From Alphaproteobacteria bacterium (lineage in GTDB: Bacteria; Pseudomonadota; Alphaproteobacteria; Puniceispirillales; UBA1172): a DNA stretch of 46,193 nucleotides. The notes beneath the pieces are model-generated. The model did no database searches. It had not been told where the DNA came from and was given only the letters and a program-made list of their open reading frames with translations. A program made the translations under genes and the position numbers. Position 1 is the stretch's first letter. Every line of letters starts with the position of its first letter. Below are positions 1-6,154 of this stretch, one piece after another. The stretch is from positions 1 through 46,193 of the forward strand of contig JAGWAQ010000006.1 of the NCBI GenBank assembly GCA_021296375.1, read 5' to 3'.

Positions 1-501
1 AAGTTCACCATTATCGCTGTGACGGCTATATTATCCGCCAATGCTGCCATCGTCTCGGCCCAGGATAACCGCATTTCCATTAGCGGAACCAATCATGAAA
101 TCCCGCGGATAGTGACGTTGAAATCAAATCGCGTTATCATGCGCGGCGGGCCGGGGCGGGACTTCCCGATCAAATGGCAATATCAGCGCAAGGGCCTGCC
201 GCTCAAAGTGGTGGGGGAATTTGACGTCTGGCGCAAGGTCATGGATAGCGACGGCACGACAGGCTGGATGCATGTCAGCACCTTGTCGATCAAGCGCATG
301 GCCTTGATCACCGACACCACCGTCAAGATCCATAAATCCGCCAATGAAACCTCGCGCGCCATCGCGGTGGCGGAAAAGGGCGTGCTGGCTGAACTGGAAT
401 ATTGCCGTGGCGGCTGGTGCAAGATCACGACAGGTGATCTGACGGGCTGGATTTTCCGGCGGTCGATCTGGGGCCTGCTCGAAGGTGAAGTCTTCAATTA
501 A
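1..501 (+). CDS. Exported bacterial SH3-domain protein (5' end outside window)
   Basis: The frame is open from base 1, and the first residues (KFTIIAVTAILSANAAIVSA) look like the hydrophobic core and cleavage region of a signal peptide, so the true start lies upstream; the GTG at 19 is probably internal. The exported part holds two SH3-like segments. The first runs from the RVIMRGGPGRDFP motif to GWMHVSTL, and the second from VKIHKSANETS to GWIFRRSIWG. Tandem SH3 domains of this kind are common in small alphaproteobacterial periplasmic proteins and often bind peptidoglycan or protein partners, but the function here is unknown. Its 3' end is followed by a strong terminator. Partial gene; family assignment fairly secure, role not known. 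Confidence 0.8.
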   Translation, partial: KFTIIAVTAILSANAAIVSAQDNRISISGTNHEIPRIVTLKSNRVIMRGGPGRDFPIKWQYQRKGLPLKVVGEFDVWRKVMDSDGTTGWMHVSTLSIKRMALITDTTVKIHKSANETSRAIAVAEKGVLAELEYCRGGWCKITTGDLTGWIFRRSIWGLLEGEVFN

Positions 502-542
502 CCTTCGTTCATACTGACCACCAAAAATAAATCAGACCATAA

Positions 543-568
543 AAAAGCCCGGGGTTAACCGGGCTTTT
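543..568. terminator. Bidirectional rho-independent terminator
   Basis: A 10-bp perfect stem (AAAAGCCCGG / CCGGGCTTTT) with loop GGTTAA lies between the converging ends of the SH3 gene and katG. The A-rich left arm and T-rich right arm allow it to act on both strands. Confidence 0.85.
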
Positions 569-592
569 CTGTGTTTGAGGATGCTGGTGACG

Positions 593-2722
593 TTACGCGA
601 CGTCGAACCGGTCATTGTTCATGACCTTGGTCCAGGCGGCGGCAAAATCCCTGGCCATTTTTTCCTGACCACCGGCTTCGGCGTAAACTTCCGCCAATGC
701 CCGCAGTTGGGAATTTGAGCCAAACACCAGATCACAACGGGTGGCGGTGCGCTTCACCTGACCTGTTGCGCGATCTTTCGCTTCATAGGAATTGGTGCCG
801 GTGGCCGACCATTCAACACCCATATCCAGCAGGTTAACGAAGAAATCATTGGTCAGCTTGCCCGGGGTTTCGGTGAAGACACCATGGCCATCAGCGCTGA
901 TCCCGAGGGCGCGCATACCGCCCACCAGCACCGTCATTTCCGGCGCGGTCAGGCCCAGCAGTTGCGCCTTGTCCAGCATCATTTCTTCTGGGCTGACGGT
1001 GAAGTCGGTCTTCTGATAGTTGCGGAACCCATCCGCAACCGGCTCCAGCACCGCAAAGCTATCGACGTCTGTTTGCTCCTGCGTCGCGTCACCACGACCC
1101 GGGGTGAACTCAAGGCTCATGCCGGAGGCTTGTTCAACACCAACATTGCCCGCCAGCACAATGACATCAGCAACCGACGCGCCGCTGTCTTTGGCGATGC
1201 CTTCCAGCACACCAAGAACTCGCGCCAGCTGGTCTGGCTTGTTGACCGCCCAGTCTTTCTGCGGAGCAAGGCGGATACGGGCGCCATTGGCCCCGCCGCG
1301 CATGTCAGACCCGCGGTAGGTTGAGGCACTGGCCCAGGCGGTTTCGACCATTTCCTGAATGGTCAGCCCACTGGCGGCAATCTTCGCCTTGACGGCATCG
1401 ACATCATAGGTTGACGAACCGGCAGGGATCGGGTCCTGCCAGATCAGCTCTTCTTCCGGCACTTCAGGGCCCATGTAACGGGACTTTGGCCCCATGTCAC
1501 GGTGCAGAAGCTTAAACCAGGCGCGGGCAAAAGCATCCTGGAACTGATCGGGGTTTTTATGGAAGCGTTCGGAGATTTCACGGTAAGACGGGTCTTCCCG
1601 CATCGCCATATCTGCCGTTGTCATCATGGTCGGAACTTTGGTGGAACTGTCGGCGGCATGGGGGGCCATGTCGTCTTCGGTTTGACCGACCGCATGCCAG
1701 ATATGGGCACCGGCAGGGCTTTTTGTCAGCTCCCACTCATAGCCCAGCAAGAGGTCAAAATAGCCGTTGTCCCATTGCGTGGGGTTGGCGGTCCAGGCGC
1801 CTTCAATACCACTGGTGATGGCATCGCCGCCCTTGCCCGAGGCGTAAGCGCTCTTCCAGCCAAGGCCCATTTCTTCCATCGGCGCGGCTTCTGGTTCCGG
1901 CCCCACAAGACCGGCATCACCGGCGCCATGGGCTTTACCAAAGGTGTGGCCACCCGCCGTCAGCGCGACGGTTTCTTCGTCGTTCATCGCCATGCGGGCA
2001 AAGGTTTCACGAATATCACGCGCGCTGGCGAGAGGGTCAGGGTTGCCGTCAGGGCCTTCAGGGTTAACGTAGATCAAGCCCATCTGAACCGCCGCCAGAG
2101 GGCTTTCCAGCTCACGGTCACCTTTGTAGCGGTTGTTGCCAAGCCATTCGGTTTCAACACCCCAGTAAATATCTTCTTCAGGGGCCCAGATGTCAGGGCG
2201 ACCACCGGAGAAACCAAAGGTCTTGCCGCCCATGCTTTCAATCGCAACATTGCCTGTCAGAATGAGCAGGTCAGCCCAGCTGATCTTGTTGCCGTATTTC
2301 TGTTTGATCGGCCACAGCAAGCGGCGGGCTTTGTCGAGGTTGCCGTTATCAGGCCAGCTGTTCAGCGGCGCGAAACGCTGGGCGCCTGTGCCGCCGCCAC
2401 CGCGACCATCGCTGGTGCGGTAGGTGCCGGCAGCGTGCCAGGTCATGCGGATGAAGAACGGGCCATAATGGCCATAATCCGCCGGCCACCAATCCTGAGA
2501 ATCCGTCATCAAAGCATGAAGATCAGCCTTCAGGGCATCGTAATCGACGGTGTTAAACGCTTCACGATAATCAAAATCCTCATCCATGGGGTCGGACTTC
2601 TGATCATGCTGGTGAAGAATGCTCAGGTTCAATTGATTCGGCCACCATTCACGGTTGGACGTTGCCGCGCCACTGTTTTTTGTTACCGCGCCATGCATTA
2701 CCGGGCATTTGCTTTCAGACAT
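593..2722 (-). CDS. katG: Bifunctional catalase-peroxidase KatG
   Basis: Haem catalase-peroxidase that removes hydrogen peroxide in the cytoplasm; 709 residues, close to the usual 720-740. The distal active site is in RMTWHAAGTYR (Arg92, Trp95, His96). The Trp-Tyr-Met adduct needed for catalase activity is complete: Trp95, Tyr218 in GLIYVNPEGP and Met244 in FARMAMNDEE. The proximal haem ligand is His259 in TAGGHTFGKAHG. The second, degenerate peroxidase domain fills the C-terminal half. The ATG is preceded by AGGAGAACCTC, a good ribosome binding site. The gene lies downstream of irr on the same strand with a 170-bp gap that holds its own promoter candidate and an Irr-box-like palindrome, so control by Irr is plausible (inference). 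Confidence 0.98.
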   Translation of the reverse strand: MSESKCPVMHGAVTKNSGAATSNREWWPNQLNLSILHQHDQKSDPMDEDFDYREAFNTVDYDALKADLHALMTDSQDWWPADYGHYGPFFIRMTWHAAGTYRTSDGRGGGGTGAQRFAPLNSWPDNGNLDKARRLLWPIKQKYGNKISWADLLILTGNVAIESMGGKTFGFSGGRPDIWAPEEDIYWGVETEWLGNNRYKGDRELESPLAAVQMGLIYVNPEGPDGNPDPLASARDIRETFARMAMNDEETVALTAGGHTFGKAHGAGDAGLVGPEPEAAPMEEMGLGWKSAYASGKGGDAITSGIEGAWTANPTQWDNGYFDLLLGYEWELTKSPAGAHIWHAVGQTEDDMAPHAADSSTKVPTMMTTADMAMREDPSYREISERFHKNPDQFQDAFARAWFKLLHRDMGPKSRYMGPEVPEEELIWQDPIPAGSSTYDVDAVKAKIAASGLTIQEMVETAWASASTYRGSDMRGGANGARIRLAPQKDWAVNKPDQLARVLGVLEGIAKDSGASVADVIVLAGNVGVEQASGMSLEFTPGRGDATQEQTDVDSFAVLEPVADGFRNYQKTDFTVSPEEMMLDKAQLLGLTAPEMTVLVGGMRALGISADGHGVFTETPGKLTNDFFVNLLDMGVEWSATGTNSYEAKDRATGQVKRTATRCDLVFGSNSQLRALAEVYAEAGGQEKMARDFAAAWTKVMNNDRFDVA

Positions 2723-2811
2723 GAGGTTCTCCTGTGATCCATCTACCTGGGGGTGAAATTGGGCCTGACACCACGATTTAACTGTCGGTGAAGCCGTGTT
2801 CAGGTCTTAAA

Positions 2812-2840
2812 AAATTAGTGAATTAACAAAACAGGGTCAA
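2812..2840 (-). promoter_or_regulatory. Candidate sigma70 promoter of katG
   Basis: On the minus strand TTGACC (-35, 5/6 to consensus) is followed by 17 bases and then TAATTT, a weak -10. The predicted start of transcription is about 80 bases before the katG ATG. The ICE-like palindrome at 2846-2862 sits immediately upstream of the -35 box. Confidence 0.4.
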
Positions 2841-2845
2841 GGCAG

Positions 2846-2862
2846 TTTAGAATAATTTTAAA
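2846..2862. promoter_or_regulatory. ICE-like Irr operator upstream of katG
   Basis: TTTAGAATAATTTTAAA matches the iron control element TTTAGAA-N3-TTCTAAA bound by Irr in rhizobia at 13 of 14 defined positions. It sits between the irr stop and the katG start, centred about 16 bp upstream of a candidate -35 box and thus near -49. An operator there would not block the core promoter directly and could serve activation; this is inference from position. Confidence 0.6.
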
Positions 2863-2892
2863 TTATTTCAGGAGCGCCCTGCTGGCGTGACC

Positions 2893-3300
2893 CTAAGCCA
2901 GTCGAATAACCACATCAACACGTTCAACACTTCGGCCATCAGGGGCCTCCGGCAAGGACCTGAGGCCAATGGCCCCGGCGGGAATATCGATCAAGTCATT
3001 GGTCTTGGGGTCAAAGAAATGATGATGGTGGTCCGTGTTGGTGTCAAAATACCTGACGTTATCATCAAGATTGATTTCATGAAGCAGGCCGACGCGGCTG
3101 AACTGATTGAGGGTGTTGTATATTGTCGCCAGTGACATCGGGATGCCTTGAGCCGCGACTTCTGCGCGCAAGGTTTCCGCCGTCACATGGCGGCAGGGCG
3201 CGTTGAACAACAGCCCGGCCAGGGCAATACGCTGGCGGGTTGGCCGCAAATCATGCTGCCGCAGCAGGTTGATATGGTCATTTTCGCTTACCGTCGTCAC
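2893..3300 (-). CDS. irr: Fur-family iron response regulator, Irr type
   Basis: Fur-superfamily transcription factor of 135 residues. The winged-helix part is RPTRQRIALAGLLF through SLATIYNTLNQFSRVGLL. The YFDTN motif followed by four histidines (91-94, DHHHHFF) is the Irr signature, corresponding to the histidine cluster implicated in haem and metal sensing. Irr integrates haem and iron status in alphaproteobacteria and controls haem synthesis, iron storage and some oxidative-stress genes. The N-terminal haem regulatory motif of Bradyrhizobium Irr (GCPWHD-like) is absent, and Cys36 is the only cysteine. The start is GTG; it overlaps the stop of a possible 9-codon leader as GTGA. irr lies divergent to fabA-fabB-fabI, an arrangement I recall from other alphaproteobacteria. 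A plain Fur or PerR assignment is less likely. Confidence 0.85.
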   Translation of the reverse strand: MTTVSENDHINLLRQHDLRPTRQRIALAGLLFNAPCRHVTAETLRAEVAAQGIPMSLATIYNTLNQFSRVGLLHEINLDDNVRYFDTNTDHHHHFFDPKTNDLIDIPAGAIGLRSLPEAPDGRSVERVDVVIRLA

Positions 3301-3326
3301 GCGCCCGCAATACCCTGTTTGTTCAT
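3297..3326 (-). CDS. Possible 9-codon leader peptide before irr
   Basis: ATG at 3326 opens a short frame encoding MNKQGIAGA whose TGA overlaps the irr GTG start as GTGA, the geometry of translational coupling. No clear ribosome binding site precedes it, and a frame this short can arise by chance. Low confidence. Confidence 0.2.
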   Translation of the reverse strand: MNKQGIAGA

Positions 3327-3348
3327 ACGATAAATCTTATTTTAATGA

Positions 3349-3399
3349 GAATTTGGAAATTCGCAATATATTCGCAATTGCAATGAAGTCTGATATGTT
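3349..3399. promoter_or_regulatory. irr/fabA intergenic control region with palindrome and direct repeat
   Basis: This AT-rich stretch between the divergent irr and fabA genes holds an interrupted palindrome GAATTT-GG-AAATTC (3349-3362). A direct repeat TTCGCAAT occurs at 3360-3367 and 3371-3378, 11 bp apart, or one helical turn, and a small palindrome GCAATTGC lies at 3374-3381. TATGTT at 3394-3399 could be a weak -10 box for fabA, spaced 17 bases from TTCGCA. I cannot name the regulator; none of these matches the ICE consensus. Confidence 0.4.
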
Positions 3400-3429
3400 G
3401 TGGTCAGATTAGAAATGAAAGGGTCACCC

Positions 3430-3945
3430 ATGCCGTCTTTTGAAAAAAAGAACCAGTATTCTTACGATGATTTGATTTCCTGCGCCCAAGGTGAAATGTA
3501 CGGCCCGGGCAACCCGCAATTGCCGATGCCGCCGATGCTGATGATGGATCGCATCACCGAGATCAACGACAATGGCGGCAGTGCCGGTAAAGGCGAGATT
3601 ATTGCCGAATTTGATATCAATCCCGACAAATGGTTCTTTGAATGCCATTTCCCCGGTGATCCGGTGATGCCCGGCTGCCTTGGCATGGACGGGCTGTGGC
3701 AATTGGTGGGGTTCTACCTCGGCTGGGCTGGCGGCACCGGCCGTGGCCGCGCCATTTCTGTCGGTTCAGTGCGGTTTTCAGGGCAGATCCAGCCGCAGCA
3801 TAAACTCGTCACCTTCAAGCTCGACATCAAGCGCCTGATCATGCGCAAGCTGATCCTTGGCATCGCTGATGGCCAGGTGCTGTGTGACGGCGAGGTGGTG
3901 TTCGAAGCCGAAGACATTCGCGTCGGCCTGTTTAAAGACGACTAA
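3430..3945 (+). CDS. fabA: 3-hydroxyacyl-ACP dehydratase/isomerase FabA
   Basis: Dehydrates 3-hydroxydecanoyl-ACP and isomerises trans-2- to cis-3-decenoyl-ACP, the branch point to unsaturated fatty acids in the type II system. The single hot-dog-fold protein has 171 residues, as in E. coli (172). The catalytic histidine is His73 in ECHFPGDPVMPG and the catalytic aspartate is Asp87 in CLGMDGLWQ, matching His70 and Asp84 of E. coli. The start at 3430 (MPSFEKKN) fits the family N-terminus and has AAAGGG upstream; an in-frame start at 3400 would add ten residues unlike the family. It heads the fabA-fabB-fabI operon, with 31 bases before fabB. Confidence 0.97.
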   Translation: MPSFEKKNQYSYDDLISCAQGEMYGPGNPQLPMPPMLMMDRITEINDNGGSAGKGEIIAEFDINPDKWFFECHFPGDPVMPGCLGMDGLWQLVGFYLGWAGGTGRGRAISVGSVRFSGQIQPQHKLVTFKLDIKRLIMRKLILGIADGQVLCDGEVVFEAEDIRVGLFKDD

Positions 3946-3976
3946 ACCTTATTCAACTGACCTAAAGGAAGTTCAT

Positions 3977-5209
3977 ATGCGTCGTGTAGTTATCACCGGT
4001 ATCGGGATCACCTCTTCCATCGGCAACAACGCCGAAGAAGTGAAAGCCTCACTCAAATCCGGCCAATCCGGCATTGTCTTTGCCCCGGATTACGCTGAGC
4101 TGGGCTTTCGCTCGCAGATCCACGGCACCGTCAAGATGGATGTCGCTGACCATGTTGACCGCAAGCAATTGCGCTTTATGGGCGAAGGCGCGGCTTATGC
4201 CGTCATCGCCATGGAACAGGCGATTGCCGACGCTGGCCTGACCAAGGACGAGGTCTCCAACCCCCGCACCGGCCTGATCGCCGGCTCCGGCGGGCCATCC
4301 ACCGCCAATATGCTGGCGGCGTTTGACACCACCCGCGAGAAAAGCCCGAAGCGCGTCGGCCCTTACATGGTGCCGCGCTGCATGTCCTCCACCGTGTCGG
4401 CCTGCATCGCGACGTTTTTTGAAATCAAGGGGCTGAACTACTCCATCACTTCCGCCTGCTCGACCAGCTCGCATTGCATTTCTTCCGGCGTGGACGCCAT
4501 CCGTTACGGCCAGCAGGACATTGTCTTTGCCGGTGGCGGTGAGGAATTGCACTGGACCTTATCCGTGCTGTTTGATGCCATGGGGGCGATGTCGTCAAAA
4601 TACAACGACACGCCGGAACGCGCCTCTCGCCCTTATGACACGGACCGTGACGGGTTCGTGATCGCCGGTGGCGGCGGCATGGTGGTGCTGGAAGATTATG
4701 ACCGGGCGGTGGCGCGCGGTGCGAAAATCTATGCCGAAGTGGTGGGCTATGGCGCCAATTCCGACGGCCATGACATGGTCGCGCCATCCGGCGAAGGCGC
4801 GGTGCGGTGCATGGAACTGGCCCTCGCGGGGTTTGACGGCAACGGGCTTGACGGGCAGGTCGATTACATCAACGCCCATGGCACCTCAACCCCTGTTGGC
4901 GATATTCGCGAGCTGGAAGCGGTGCGCGCGGTGTTTGAAAAACGCGACTATCTGCCGACCGTCACCTCGACCAAATCCCTGACCGGGCATTCGCTTGGCG
5001 CCACCGGCGTTCAGGAAGCGATTTACACCATGCTGATGATGCAGGACGGGTTTGTGGCAGGTTCAGCCAATATTGAAAACCCTGACCCCGGCATTGGCGG
5101 TATTGATATCCCCACCACCATGGTGGAAAAGAATATCGACCTCGCCCTGTCCAATTCCTTTGGCTTTGGCGGCACCAACGCCAGCCTCGCGCTCCGAAAG
5201 GTATCCTGA
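3977..5209 (+). CDS. fabB: 3-oxoacyl-ACP synthase I FabB
   Basis: Ketoacyl-ACP synthase that elongates the cis-3-decenoyl-ACP made by FabA, committing it to unsaturated fatty acids. The protein has 410 residues (E. coli 406). The thiolase-fold active site is complete: Cys161 in SACSTSSHC, His301 in NAHGTSTPVGD and His338 in KSLTGHSLGATG. The start chosen (MRRVVITGIG) is preceded by AAAGGAAG. The C-terminal FGFGGTNASL motif is present. The gene ends two bases before fabI. The fabA-fabB pairing indicates the classical anaerobic route to unsaturated fatty acids. Confidence 0.97.
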   Translation: MRRVVITGIGITSSIGNNAEEVKASLKSGQSGIVFAPDYAELGFRSQIHGTVKMDVADHVDRKQLRFMGEGAAYAVIAMEQAIADAGLTKDEVSNPRTGLIAGSGGPSTANMLAAFDTTREKSPKRVGPYMVPRCMSSTVSACIATFFEIKGLNYSITSACSTSSHCISSGVDAIRYGQQDIVFAGGGEELHWTLSVLFDAMGAMSSKYNDTPERASRPYDTDRDGFVIAGGGGMVVLEDYDRAVARGAKIYAEVVGYGANSDGHDMVAPSGEGAVRCMELALAGFDGNGLDGQVDYINAHGTSTPVGDIRELEAVRAVFEKRDYLPTVTSTKSLTGHSLGATGVQEAIYTMLMMQDGFVAGSANIENPDPGIGGIDIPTTMVEKNIDLALSNSFGFGGTNASLALRKVS

Positions 5210-5211
5210 TC

Positions 5212-5994
5212 ATGGGCGGTTTGCTGAACGGAAAGCGCGGGCTGATCATGGGGGTCGCCAATGACCGCTCGATCGCCTATGGGGTGGCGAAAGCGGCGGC
5301 GGCTGAAGGGGCGGAACTGGCCTTTACTTATCAGAACGACATGATGGCGAAACGCGTCGTGCCGCTGGCGGAAGGGCTGGGCAGCTCCATCACCATGGCC
5401 AATGATGTCAGCGAAGAGGGGTCGGCCGAACGCGTCATCACCGAATTGCGCAACCATTGGGACCGTCTTGATTTTGTCGTTCATGCCCTGGCCTTTGCCG
5501 ATAAAGAGGCGCTGAAGGGCGATTACATGGAGGTTGAACATAAAGCCTTTATGGACTCGATGCTGATCTCCGCCTTCTCCTTTACGGAAATTGCCAAAGC
5601 CGCCCGCCCGATGATGACCGCTGGCGGCTCCCTGATCACCCTCACCTATCTCGGGGCGCAACGCATCACCCCCAATTACAATGTCATGGGGGTCGCCAAA
5701 GCGGCGCTTGAAGCTTCGGTTCGTTACCTGGCGGTTGACCTTGGGGGCGAGGGGATTCGCGTCAACGGTCTGTCGGCTGGTCCCGTCAAAACACTGGCGG
5801 GCGCCGCCATTGGCGGGGCGCGTCATGTCTTCCGTCACGCCGAAACCCATGCCCCGCTTGGCCGCAACCCTGACATGGATGAAGTTGGCCGCGCCGGGCT
5901 TTACCTGGCGTCGGACCTGTCGTCAGGCGTCACCGGCGAAATACATTACGTCGATGGCGGCTATCACCATATCGGCGTGCCGCGGGAAGAATAG
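5212..5994 (+). CDS. fabI: Enoyl-ACP reductase (NADH) FabI
   Basis: Reduces trans-2-enoyl-ACP in the last step of each fatty acid elongation cycle. Short-chain dehydrogenase fold of 260 residues. The N-terminal nucleotide-binding segment is GLIMGVANDRSIAYGVAKA. The catalytic pair Tyr156-x6-Lys163 (NYNVMGVAKAAL) falls at the same numbers as in E. coli FabI. The SAGPVKTLA and C-terminal VDGGYHHIG motifs also fit. The ATG lies two bases after the fabB stop, with GAAAGG inside the fabB end as ribosome binding site, so translation is probably coupled. It is the last gene of the operon and is followed by a 14-bp tandem repeat and a terminator. Confidence 0.96.
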   Translation: MGGLLNGKRGLIMGVANDRSIAYGVAKAAAAEGAELAFTYQNDMMAKRVVPLAEGLGSSITMANDVSEEGSAERVITELRNHWDRLDFVVHALAFADKEALKGDYMEVEHKAFMDSMLISAFSFTEIAKAARPMMTAGGSLITLTYLGAQRITPNYNVMGVAKAALEASVRYLAVDLGGEGIRVNGLSAGPVKTLAGAAIGGARHVFRHAETHAPLGRNPDMDEVGRAGLYLASDLSSGVTGEIHYVDGGYHHIGVPREE

Positions 5995-6029
5995 TTTTAC
6001 CCGAAATTACAGTTTGCCGAAATTATGGG

Positions 6030-6099
6030 TTTTTCCAGATTCGTTTTTCCGGATTAGTTTTTCCAAATTAGTTTTTCCAAATTAGTTTTTCCAAATTCC
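6030..6099. repeat. Five tandem 14-bp repeats between fabI and pnp
   Basis: Five consecutive 14-bp units with consensus TTTTTCCAAATTAG occupy 6030-6043, 6044-6057, 6058-6071, 6072-6085 and 6086-6099. Units 3 and 4 are identical and the others differ at one to three positions. More diverged copies of the CCGAAATTA core occur just upstream (about 6000-6029). The array is noncoding, in the fabI 3' region immediately before the terminator. Confidence 0.9.
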
Positions 6100-6107
6100 A
6101 GGCCAAA

Positions 6108-6135
6108 AAAAAGCGGGGATCATTCCCCGCTTTTT
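6108..6135. terminator. Bidirectional terminator between fabI and pnp
   Basis: The core stem GCGGGGA / TCCCCGC (6113-6119 with 6124-6130) has loop TCAT and is extended by A and T tracts, giving a T run on both strands. It serves the converging fabABI operon and pnp. Confidence 0.9.
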
Positions 6136-6154
6136 CATCAGATGTATGGCGGAA

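Noticed and set aside
1502..2737. Long plus-strand open frame opposite katG (411 codons)
   Set aside because: It mirrors the katG codon structure on the opposite strand, has no recognisable domain or ribosome binding site, and katG is certain.
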